A stretch of DNA of 64,000 bases from Margaritispora aquatica (taxonomy: Eukaryota; Ascomycota; Leotiomycetes; Helotiales; Discinellaceae): assembly GCA_007644065.1 (NCBI GenBank), contig VJWN01000013.1, forward strand, positions 1,331,906-1,395,905, given 5' to 3'. Numbering within the stretch: the first letter of the stretch is position 1; each line of letters begins with the position of its first letter. The translations under genes and the position numbers were made by a program. A model generated the notes under the pieces. The model did no database searches. It was not told the origin of the DNA and worked only from the letters and a program-made list of their open reading frames with translations. This document shows, in pieces, positions 10,330-20,852 of the stretch.

Positions 10330-12533
10330 ATGGCGTCAGCGAGCTCGTCAGTCAGCTCGTTAACAGGGAGCGAAGACGACATCCACACGAGCCACAGGAG
10401 ACACTCAAACGCCAACGTCAGACCCAGCATAGAAGTAGGGAGTGTTGATCGTCGGCCCATGGCTATTTCGATGCCAACGTCTACCTTAGAGCACGAGCAT
10501 TCCTTGGATGGCCATGAGCACTGCGACAAGAATCACGATACATTTGATGCAAAGATAGCCATCATGTCGACCAACAAACAAGCTGGGAAGACCGTTGCAC
10601 CGTTTCTAGCAAAGCATATCCCAGAGCAGTATGCACCGATGGGCTTGAATATGACAGACTCGCAGAGGGACCCCAATACAAAGTTCTGCTATCGCCACAG
10701 GCCGGATACAAAATGCAGGAGGACCGCAGATGAACCGACCATGGAGAACTTGCAGAGAGTATGTTGCGTTGCTTATACAAAAAAAAATGTGGATGGTGCT
10801 GATAGAAACAGGGACTTGAGTCATTATCACAGGCCGACCAGCAAGCAATATCTCACGTGTGGTCATTGTTCTCTGCTTCTCCAGCTAAGCAGAGAGAGTT
10901 AATGCTTTCTGGCATCCTGACTCAATGCTGCTTCCCACAACTATCATATTTGGCTACCAAAGTCCGCGACCTCATTCGGATCGATTTCGTGTCAGCATTA
11001 CCCGTTGAGGTTTCATACAAGATCTTGTGCTACCTGGATACAACTTCCTTGTGCAAGGCAGCCCAGGTCAGTCAGAGATGGAGGATACTGGCCGATGACG
11101 ATGTGGTATGGCACAAAATGTGTGAACAACATATTGAACGAAAATGTATAAAATGTGGCTGGGGTTTACCCCTATTGGAACGAAAGAGGTTACGGGACTG
11201 GAAACGCCAACAACAATTGAGGGCAACTGGAAGAGGATTGAACGAATGGTCACCCAATCTGACGCCAATTCCGGACGACAGGATCACAGAGATTGCTCAA
11301 TCTGCGTGCGTGAAAGGTCCCAACAAACGAGAAGCCGAGTCAATAAGCAGCAATGACCAGCTTATTGTCAGATCTCCAGAGTCTAGCAAACGATTTCGTA
11401 TGGATGATTCTTACTTTACAAGACCTAAATTTAGGCCTTGGAAGGACGTTTACAAAGATCGATTCAAGGTTGGAACGAACTGGAAGTATGGACGATGTAC
11501 AACGAAGATCTTGAAAGGTCACACAAACGGTGTTATGTGTCTGCAGTTTGACGATAATATACTCGCAACTGGATCATATGATAGCACGATTAAGATTTGG
11601 GACATTGATTCAGGAGAGTGTATCCAAACACTTCGAGGTCACACTTCTGGGATACGAGCTATACAGTTTGATGACAATAAGCTGATCAGCGGAAGTTTGG
11701 ACCGGACTCTCAAGGTATGGAATTGGCGGACTGGAGAATGCATGTCTACCTACAGAGGACATACAGGTGGAGTTGTGGGTCTCAATTTTGACGGAAACAT
11801 TCTCGCTTCTGGGTCAGTAGATCACACAGTTAAGATATGGAATTTCCATGACAAGTCTGTGCATTGTTTAAAAGGCCACACCGATTGGGTCAATGCTGTC
11901 AAAGTTGACTCTGCATCTCGAACTGTTGTTTCTGCCTCGGATGACTGCACAATTCGCCTCTGGGATCTCGACAAGAAGGACACCATCCGTATTTTTGAAG
12001 GACACGTTGGTCAAGTGCAACAAGTTGCTTTCCTCCCTGCCGAATACGAACCCGAAGACATCGACGAAGCCTCGGAGGAACAATCCACCAGTAGCCGGGC
12101 TAGCTCCGAAGCACTCAGCATCTCATCAACTATCGCACCCTCAGCTCTTCCCTACGGCGACGACTGGGCACGGTCTCGCCCATACCCGCCACGATATATG
12201 ATTACTGGCAGCTTAGACAACAACGTCCGGCTCTGGGATGTCATGACTGGCAAGTGCTTGAAAACCTTCTTCGGGCATGTTGAGGGCATATGGGCTCTTG
12301 CTGGTGATACACTACGGATTGTCAGTGGAGGAGAAGATCGCATGGTCAAAGTATGGGATGCGAGGACGGGAAAGTGCGAGAGAACTTTTACAGGACATGC
12401 CGCGCCTGTGACGTGTATTGGGTTGAGCGACAGTCGTTTGATCACGGGAAGTGAGGACTGTGATGTTAGGATATATAGCTTTAAGAGCGAGGATGGGGCG
12501 AGGACTGTGGTGAGCGGGACGCCTGCCATGTGA
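10330..12533 (+). CDS. sconB: F-box/WD40 E3 ligase adaptor, sulfur controller SconB/Met30-type
   Basis: Two exons, 10330-10758 and 10812-12533, joined across a 53-nt GTATGT..CAG intron (phase 0), give 716 aa. [20 protein letters not shown] in exon 1 and [20 protein letters not shown] just after the intron are conserved in fungal SconB. An F-box lies at about residues 200-246 ([15 protein letters not shown]..). Seven WD40 repeats run from about 376 to 708, with GH..WD spacing (KGHTNGV..IKIWD and so on) and a Ser-rich insertion of about 50 residues in repeat 5. Family role: substrate adaptor of an SCF ubiquitin ligase that represses sulfur assimilation genes by targeting the Cys-3/MetR activator when sulfur is plentiful. 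The start is the only in-frame ATG before the conserved region. Confidence 0.93.
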
Positions 12534-13156
12534 AGGTCCTGATGATGACTGAATTCCTTTCGATTTTCTTCTTGCATCTTTGGATTTACGTTTTAGATAC
12601 CTTTGCTGCTTTGCATTTGAGCGTTGGATTTCATTTCTTTCACCATGGCCATGGTATCGGTCTGGACGGAAGGCTCGGATGGTTGAGGAAATAGGAATCG
12701 GAATGGGAGGCAGCTTGCAAAAGCTCTGGTGTACGGCGTTATTGATGTGTCTGCCTATCTTCTAGCAGATCAAGAGTGATTGAACTTAGAGACGAAGATT
12801 TCGGATTAGTTCGTGATGGGGATTGATTTATGGAGGATAATGGGTGGTCTATATGAATCAAAACTTGCAAGGCCTTGATCAAACCTCTTGTTGCTTATCT
12901 TTCGTCATTACCTTGATGTGTATTCCTTCGGATTGCTTGTTTATGCTTTGATAATAACACTAGTCAGGTTGGTGATGACTCAGAATTCTCTGTGCATTTG
13001 TGGCTCTCGACTTTAATAGATTGGTAGTTGTTAGATGGTAAAGCTCTCAAATCCCGATGAGATTGATATTCTTAATTTATAGTACGCTCTCTACTCAGAC
13101 ATCTTGGGAAGCGAGACAGATACCTAAGATACGTGATCCATTTTTCTACGACAGTA
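12534..13156. other. Convergent intergenic region, 3' flanks
   Basis: 623 bp between the stop of the SconB-like gene (+) and the stop of the PNGase A-like gene (-). It holds the two 3' flanks; no gene, RNA or repeat was recognised. Confidence 0.55.
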
Positions 13157-15025
13157 CTAAACATACGGCTCTCCATTCACAAACGGCAACGGCTGCGTCT
13201 TTGGTACAGCCAATGTTGCCCAAGACTGTTCGTCAAGTGTCAAGACTTCATTCACCTCGCTCAAGTGCCTTGAATAGTCCTTCACAACGTCCTTATTTTC
13301 AATCCCTGAATATCCCTGATAAGAAAACCACTGCTCCATAGAACTCGTATCCGCATCTGTGCCTTCCACAATTGTCGCGTTCCAGGAGTAGTTGCTTTGT
13401 CCTGATTGTCTCGTATTAACCATCTCTGTTCCTGTCAAGATACCCGACAAGTAAGAAGTCAAGGTTCGCAAGCCTGATAGCAGTAGACTGCGATCGATGA
13501 GTGCTAACACAGAGGATAGAGTTGTTGTATCCTCAGCAATGACGTATGCACTATACAGGTTCAAAGGATAAGAGTACGTGGTTTTAGGTCCTTGTGATGC
13601 CTGAAATGACCCTGTAGAGATCATAGCGAGGGATTGATTGAAGGCAAGTGAAGTCATGTTCTGAATGTTGGAGAACACGAGCGATTGTGTCCAAGATACA
13701 TTTCTAGAACCGGTGGACGTGGTGATTGTGGATGAGATTGAGATAGAACGTTTAGCGGCAAGCGAAAAGTAAAGCGAGGAGTTGCTGGTTTTATTGTTGT
13801 AGGCTAAAGTGCTCAGCACAGGTCTGTAATCAAAGACCGTAGGCGCAATTGATTTGCTGATGCTCTGTATTCCCGTAAGTTCTGTGATGTGAGACCAGGA
13901 AAGATGCACTTACATTTCCTATGGTTTGGTTGCTTTCAGCATCTAACCAGACAAACACTGCACCAGTAACCCACCAATTATATCCCACAGTATCGATATT
14001 TCCTTCGATAGCATTGTTGAAACCAACCACTCTGATACCAAAAGTATGGGATTTGCCATCACACAATAATCCAAGCCAGGGTGTGACATCAATCTCAAAT
14101 GTTGGTAGATCATACGCATCGATGCCAACGATAGGACGCCACAGGCCTGGATCCACCCCGCCAGTAAAGAGTGATGGAAAGGGCCACCGACACACCCGCA
14201 AGTTCTCCATCGATTAGTAATTGAATCTCTCGGAAAGGGCTGTAACCATATAGCCATCCCGGGTTAGATGGAAACGTGTCTACATACTCGGAAGGGACAT
14301 TAGTGAACCAAAACTCTTCTGCACTGTTCCCTGTGGCAAGTATGGAAACAACCGCTGCCTTGACATTTCGTGGAAGCGTGATTGAAACTGTGCTGTCATC
14401 GTCCGGAAGAGACATAACTGAAGATATGTTCTGTGTCGATGCTAGGGAAGAGATGGGATGAATTTGGTGTGGTGGGTTGAGACGAGAAGCATACTCATCG
14501 TTGAAGTAAAGTGCTTCAAGTGTGACATTGAAAGCACCTGTATACAGCTCTGAATAAACATTGCTCAGATCAAAGATCACTTTCTGCTCTGTTCGGAGAA
14601 GAACATCGAAAACAGTCATGTCTTTTTGATAAGACCAGTAAATCCCTTGCTGGGATGGCATAGCAGTTGAAGTTCTCCAAATCTCAATTGACCCGAAAAA
14701 CAGCAGAGCAAGGCGGTCATATTGTCGTCCTTGAGAAGTTACTGAGATGTTGAAAATGGTAGTGGTGAAGTTGCATTTCTTGGGAGGGGTGTACATGCCT
14801 ATTCATAAATCAGATTTAATGAGGGTAAAATGAAGTGCTAGTCTCACCAACGTATGGAACACCATAACTGCTTGCAAACTCATGGTTGAAAATTTTTTGC
14901 CGACAGCTGCTGCCCTCGAATGATTTTCGGGGGGGAACCTGTGCCTGAACTACTTCAGAAGCAGTAGCTTCACTTTGTCGAAAAAATAGGGCAATTAGTG
15001 ATAAGAAGAACAAACAAATTTTCAT
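13157..15025 (-). CDS. Peptide-N4-(N-acetyl-beta-glucosaminyl)asparagine amidase A-like secreted protein, frameshifted
   Basis: Exons 14848-15025, 13914-14798 and 13157-13864, with 49-nt introns whose donors are GTGAGA and GTAAGT. The N-terminus is a signal peptide (MKICLFFLSLIALFF). VPYVG-MYTPPKKCNFTTT, RLALLFFGSIEIWRTSTA, WPFPSLFTGGVDPGLWRPIV and VGYNWWVTGAVFVWLD match the PNGase A family, which removes N-glycans from secreted glycoproteins. The reading frame breaks between the segment LLIDGELAGV and WPFPSLFTGG. Near 14187-14190 there is one base too many, and the exon total is 1771 nt (3n+1). No intron can explain a one-base shift. Everything else, including splice sites, is intact, so this is either a very young pseudogene or a sequence error. 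ATGs at 15043 and 15061 are alternative starts. Confidence 0.82.
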
Positions 15026-15548
15026 TTGACTAGAGTCACCCATCCTGGACTGTAAAGCCATAATTGTAAAATAGGAAAGTATGCTTAGATTAGTGTGCCA
15101 AGTCTTCCTGGGACATTGCGAAAGATATAAATCGTAGGAAATTTGAATTCCACTCTTGCCCACTTTTGGCAACGTTGTGTTTGCTGTGGGGCAAGCCTTT
15201 TGCGAAATCAAGGATAAGAAGAGAGGAAAGGACTCGAATCATGATAGTCAACCCAATCAGCACTATGAAAGTAATAGAAATAGCAGGTTGTGTCAAAATC
15301 GGAGTGAGATATTGACAGCGATCCTGCCGATTTGAAATTCGCTTAGATACTGATGGTGTATATGCGGATGGTCGATGCTGGCGACTAAATACTTTAATCT
15401 GAGAAGAAAGACACAGAAAGAGGTCTAGTCGCTTATTTGACGTAAATATTCTTGCAAATTACTAATTTTCCTCTCCAACATCCCATTAGCTCGTGCCATA
15501 ACTATTCTCTGAGCTGCTAAGCGGACCTCATGGCCCGTGTATCTTGCT
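15026..15548. other. Intergenic region between two minus-strand genes
   Basis: 523 bp holding the promoter of the PNGase A-like gene and the 3' flank of the NCS1 permease gene. No further gene or repeat recognised. Confidence 0.5.
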
Positions 15549-17635
15549 TTACACTTCCAAAACTGCTTCACTTGGACTCTTTTTCTCCTTCAAGGACGAC
15601 ACCTTGCTGCTTTGCTCAGCAGCAACATCAATACCCTCAATGGTATCACCATCAGCAGTGAATCCTGGAAGGTTCTCCTCAATTCCAAGCCCCTCTGGTG
15701 GCCAGAAGTAGTTGAACGTCATATAAAATATGAAAGTGAGAGGATAACCAAGGAAGAAGGTCATCTGGTACATCTTGTATGCAGGTGTGTTCAGACGACT
15801 TGGTAAAGTTAGATACGATCAAAAATTAGATGCAGTCTTGCACTTACTCTCCTCCGATCATGGAGTCAACAAAGCCAGCTGGAACCTTTGTCAGTTGCCT
15901 GTCTCGAGTCGCAATGAGAACCAATACTCACGAAATGATGGAATCATAGCCAGAAACCACGCTAGAGCAGCTCTCCAATTCCAACCTTTGTAAAACCAGT
16001 AGATACCATCTTCATGGTAAAGATCCGGCATCTTCCACTTTCGTTGTCGAACTTCTCTGTGTCAGTTTGGTTCAAGGAATGAGGGCAGGATCTTTACTCA
16101 ACCAATAATCTGCGATCAGAATGATTCCGGTGCATGACGATAAAACAGCAAAGATATTCAAGACTTGAATGAAATTCGCCGCTTGAGTCAACAGACGCCA
16201 AGGATTGTATGCAAGAGCAAACAAAACGACGAACATGGAGCCACGTCTGACTGTTGCATATCTTTAAGTGGTAAGCAGGTGTAGAAAAACTGTTGTGAAA
16301 GGACTTACCTTGGCATCACACCTGCCCAGTCAATTCCAAATCCAACAGTGTTCTGAGTGATGTTGATGTAAATTTGAGAGCTGAGGAGGCCAATTCCGGC
16401 AAAGAAAGTGCCAGCACGACATGCGCTCGTGTAGTTCTGCTGTTGCACATATATGAGCATTCCTAGGGGAGTCCACATGGGCTGTCCATACATCTGATAG
16501 AAAGCACTTGTCGTCAATGCCCCTATTATCGCAGCAGTTGTTGATAGAATAGGCAGACCGGTCACGACGGCGGGAATCGGGACATTCTTATTCCTTGCAA
16601 AGCGAGTCCAGTCTGCAAATCTGTCTCCTGTGCCACTCCAAACTGCGGCGTTTGAGGAAACGCACTGCAGAAACATGAAGGATTTTGCCGAGCCCACGAG
16701 TTTGATGTCAGAAGAAATCAGAGGCCCAGTGCCCCCGTTAGCATGAAGAGCCCAGCCTAGCATTCCGAAAAGAGTGATTGTGGTAACAACGATCGACGGA
16801 TACATGTAGAGTCGAAGTTTGTGCATAGGGACGAAATATGCTGCGGGTGCGTAAAGCAGGAAGTATAAGAAGAAGCCAATCAGTTCCTTGGTGCTGATTC
16901 CGGAGCTATAAAAGTTAGAGTCATATGGGAGCATTTAGAAGCGTTCCACTAACCTGGAAGGTAATGTGTTCGCCATGTTCGCAAATTGAGGTATTACTGC
17001 ACCAATGATCAGAGCCACAGCTTGTCCTCCTAAGCGATGTTAGTGTCAATTCTAGGTTTGATGTTGTCAAACGCACCATAATATGCTTGAATCCCAGCCT
17101 GCAGGCACATGTTAGCAGAGTTGACTCGATTTCAAAGCTGTAATCGCTTACAAAAATAACGCAAGCGACAGTTGCATTGAGAATGGGTAAGATGGCCCCT
17201 CGCAGCCCGAAGACGGCCCTTGACGCAATAGTGAAGCCCAATCCCTTGTCAGTACCGACTCTTGATCCAAAATATGCGTTGAATGATGCAATGCAAGATC
17301 CCAAGATGATTGCACCTATTGTCTCCCAAATTCCGAGTCCGGCCGAAACATATGCACTGGCACCGGTGAAACCTGAGATGGACATGCAAGCGAGAGCGTA
17401 GTAGGCATAGAGACCTAGGTAACCATAATTGCGCTCTTTCTTTGGAACAGGATAGATGTCATGATTGCCCCACTCTATACAAGTGTTAGCGAGGTGGTGA
17501 AATGGTTTGAAAAGTGGCCAGTCAAATTGGAAGAAACTTGGATGGTGTGAAAATGATGAACCTACTGGTAGTTCCCTCCCATACATCGATGTCAGTTCTT
17601 TCCTTCACTTCGGCCCATTTGAAATACTTGGACAT
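15549..17635 (-). CDS. NCS1-family nucleobase/vitamin permease (FUR4/DAL4/THI7-like)
   Basis: Nine exons: 17566-17635, 17152-17474, 17077-17098, 16954-17029, 16309-16905, 16098-16261, 15932-16054, 15848-15878 and 15549-15798. They total 1656 nt (551 aa), and every junction is in phase with GT..AG ends. The family signature NHDIYPVPKKERNYG is followed by repeated hydrophobic helices typical of the 12-TM NCS1 fold. FRAME-consistent landmarks include AGIQAYYGGQAVALIIGAVI, SGISTKELIGFFLYF and YATVRRGSMFVV. NCS1 carriers are plasma-membrane proton symporters for uracil, allantoin, uridine, thiamine or nicotinamide riboside; the substrate here cannot be told. Exons of 22 and 31 nt are easily missed by gene finders. 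The weakest junction is intron 16055-16097, only 43 nt (donor GTAAAG). Confidence 0.9.
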
Positions 17636-18282
17636 GTTGGAAATGCCTTTGAGAAGTGAATGCTGGATCGAAAGTGATCTGCATTTCACCTCTGACAATG
17701 GCAAATAAGAAAGCCTTTATAGCCATTGAAGCTTCTACACTCATAACAAATGCTTATCAGTTATCGATGGGCTTCCCAATATCTCGATCCACTTCTCGAT
17801 CTCTGATGCATGCGGTGGCAAGATGGTGATTGAGGTATTGTTGATTTGTCGGTCGTGGAAGAGCCGGCGGCTTCCAACAATCCGGTGGTACTGTGTCGGC
17901 TCATAGCCCCACTTGAGGATGAGCTCGAGAACATGAGCTTCAAGACAGATAAGAAATCGGATTTGGAAGACACAACAGGAGATACGCGTGATAAGAGTAC
18001 TTTGTTGAAAAATGTGTCAAGCACTTTGGTAGAAAAAGCTTATATATGGCAAAAACTAAGTAAACAGGTATGCACACGTAGAAATAAACAACCCATCCCA
18101 ACTAGCATCATGCCATTGACTTTCTATTTATCGTTACAAAAACTATATCGCTAATTGTCATCTTCATGCCCATACTGAGCTGATTCTCTACATCATTCAA
18201 AGTCATAAAGTGATCTGAACTCCAAGCACGAAACCAACGAAAATACCTCCTCAACCAAATCAGCAAGTCATTCAATAGATCA
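17636..18282. other. Intergenic region upstream of the NCS1 permease
   Basis: 647 bp between the permease start and the stop of the next minus-strand gene. It should carry the permease promoter. The plus-strand open frame near 17846-18154 has no recognisable features. Confidence 0.5.
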
Positions 18283-19701
18283 CTAATCCAGCTCATCCGC
18301 GTTCCCTCGTCGATAACCACCATTCCTCTTCTTCCTTCGCTCATCAGCATAATCGCTTCCCCCACCAACACTGCTCAAACCAGGAATAACATGATGATAG
18401 CTCTTGGTCCCGATGTCACCACTCTCCTCGCTCATCAAGCTACCCACTGCGCTGCCCTCCTCAATAAAGGTGCCCGGCACCGAAAGCTTCTTGACTGGAC
18501 TTCTGCTTGCGCGTCTCCTCTCTCGTTCCTCGCGACGGGCATTTCTATCATCTGCAGCTGAGGAAGAGGGAGCAGTCGAGCTGGAGACAGTACTATGATC
18601 GTCACCAACACGGAATGAGAAATCACGACGCTGGGCAGCGCGACCCTTTTCTTGCAGACGCTTGGCTTCTTCCTTGATGTGTTGCTCGTGGCTTGTATCA
18701 AGGAGTGTCTTGCTCTTCCTCTTGTCATCCTCGGCAGAACCTCTAGACCAGAATGCAGAAGATCCCCCCTCAGATGTGCTGACCACTTTCCTAATGCCAC
18801 TCGTGCCTTCGCTGCTGGCATGATTCTCTTTTCGTTGTCTTCGGACACGCGTGGGTGTATGTTGTGGCGTCTTCTCACGATGGGAAAGCAGGTCAGAAGC
18901 TGCAGATGAGCCATCGTTAGTCGATCCATCGAATGCGCTGCCGTCTGCTTGTCTGTTCAACCCTCCAACTCTGGCTGGTTTTTCGTGTCTGTATGCGCGG
19001 AGATCCTCGTGTGGAGCTTGATCGCCAACATCCATCTCGCCATCCCCAATAACAGTGCTAACCTCAGACATCTCAGAGGGCTGGGTGTATCGAGCTTTCT
19101 TGTCTTTGCTTCGTTTTTCCTTTTTGGCCTTCCTAGTCTGTTCCTTCATGGCACTCATCTCACTTCCGTCAATCGTACTCTCTGGTCCACCACCGGTGTA
19201 TTCTGTCTCCTCATCAAACTCGAAGTCCTTGTATCGCTTCTCCTTTTTTGGCTTCCTGCTTTTGCGACCCCATCTGCTGCCACCATGAACCACACTGCCA
19301 CCACCAAGATCAGTGCTTTCTGTCGCTCCAGATAAAGTCGTGCCATTTGGTCCCTTCCTCCTCAGAACGGTACTCTTGTAGTCATCCCAATCATTCTCCT
19401 GGAAGTAGAAGCCACCATTCTTGGCCCAGAAGAAGAACCAAATCCCACTGATCACAAACCCCGCACCAATGAGTCCAAACAGCACAAAGACAGCCTTGTT
19501 GGGAATGTTATCTGGAGGTGTAACACCGAGGGCCGGACTTGCTGTTCGCTTGACGAGATCTTGGGCGCGAGCGATGACGTTGAGCGTTCGCGGAGAAAGA
19601 GTGCTGGGAAGAGTTGGCGATGGAGCGGGCTCTGGTGAGGTGTTGCGCGAGAGGAGAGATGCAAGTAAAGTTCGAATCTTGGACTCGGGGAGAGGTGCCA
19701 T
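18283..19701 (-). CDS. Hypothetical single-pass membrane protein with a long basic/disordered tail (472 aa)
   Basis: Intronless frame; the first ATG is at 19701 (MAPLPESKIRTLLASLLSRN). After a Ser/Pro-rich N-terminal segment there is one membrane helix at about residues 70-92 (AVFVLFGLIGAGFVISGIWF). An aromatic juxtamembrane stretch follows (FFWAKNGGFYFQENDWDDYK), then about 370 residues of charged, Ser/Lys/Arg-rich low-complexity sequence (KKEKRYKDFEFDEETEY; KKEKRSKDKKARY). No catalytic motif is visible. The aromatic stretch after the helix looks conserved-type sequence and is the best query for a homology search. Topology (short luminal or external N-terminus, long cytosolic tail) is an inference from the basic residues after the helix. 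Function unknown. Confidence 0.78.
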   Translation of the reverse strand: MAPLPESKIRTLLASLLSRNTSPEPAPSPTLPSTLSPRTLNVIARAQDLVKRTASPALGVTPPDNIPNKAVFVLFGLIGAGFVISGIWFFFWAKNGGFYFQENDWDDYKSTVLRRKGPNGTTLSGATESTDLGGGSVVHGGSRWGRKSRKPKKEKRYKDFEFDEETEYTGGGPESTIDGSEMSAMKEQTRKAKKEKRSKDKKARYTQPSEMSEVSTVIGDGEMDVGDQAPHEDLRAYRHEKPARVGGLNRQADGSAFDGSTNDGSSAASDLLSHREKTPQHTPTRVRRQRKENHASSEGTSGIRKVVSTSEGGSSAFWSRGSAEDDKRKSKTLLDTSHEQHIKEEAKRLQEKGRAAQRRDFSFRVGDDHSTVSSSTAPSSSAADDRNARREERERRRASRSPVKKLSVPGTFIEEGSAVGSLMSEESGDIGTKSYHHVIPGLSSVGGGSDYADERRKKRNGGYRRGNADELD

Positions 19702-20852
19702 GATTGCGTGCAAAATCGACTCTTGTGATCTGAAGGCCTTGCAGACTTTGGTCAGCTACTTGTGACGATGTACGTCACTTTCGGATTGATGCACCAGTCG
19801 TGATTTGGTTCCCTTTGGTGATTATGGCAATGAAGTCAGGTATTGTGTAGTTCGCAGTAATGCAAGAAATCAGGCTCGATACTTTTAGTTATTAATGAAG
19901 GACTGAGACGGAAGACTCGAAGATGTGGTGTTCAATGCTGGTTGTTGGACGAGGTTGGGATTGTGGGAAATGGTGGCTGGTAAGTTTGTTTATTTTCGTT
20001 GCTGAGCAACCGCTGACTACCTTGTGGGTTGCCGAGTTCGTCAGCCGCACCCCTTTTGGTGGTGAGAGCGGTTAGGTAGAACGACACCATAAAAGTCAGA
20101 AAGGTGACTGGGCGCAATGAGGAGAATGTCTGATATTCAATATTTAGAATTTATGTTCAAGAGATATATATCGCTATTCCGATGGGGTTTCCATTCTTGG
20201 GAATTTGTAGCAACCAACCAGCACCTATGTGCATGCGAAACATCTTCCATCCTATGCCTTATCCACCACCTCTTCTAGACATACACCTGCACATAAATTA
20301 TCATATGTACAGATCTATCCCTCCACTAGATCGTCCCATCCCTTATGCAAATAGCAATAGATATAGCCGCATGCAAAGGCCCAAGAAACAAAAGCACATG
20401 CTCTCTATCACCATCGCTGGTATATGCGCATGTCTTCTCATCAGGACCCGTTTCGCAAAAATCCTCAATGTGCAATTTGTCCAAAGTCGCCAGTATCGTA
20501 TCCTGAGAGCAGGAACTGAGCATATAAAAACGAAAAACGTATAGGTATCCGTCATAAATCATACAGTCATACAATCGTATCGAAACAACAAACCGCTGGC
20601 TCGCTCGAGAAAAAACACTGTCGACGAAATAAAGACATGATGAAGCTCAAGTGCTTTTATGAGATATCTCAACTTTTCCTTCAAACTCTTGTGTTTCGGA
20701 GAGAAAAACAAGGGAGAAAGCAAAAAGCCCCCAGTGTGCCTGCACAGTGAAGCAAGAATCGAAAGCTGATATGAGAAAGTGACTTGATCCCGATGAAAGA
20801 TTAGGTGCGCTGAATCCAAGAACGAAAATCGCTGGCGAAAGTACAAAGGAAA
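19702..20852. other. Intergenic region between two minus-strand genes
   Basis: About 1.15 kb with the promoter of the membrane protein gene and the 3' flank of the large disordered protein gene. Small open frames near 20182-20574 occur on both strands and have no gene-like features. Confidence 0.5.
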
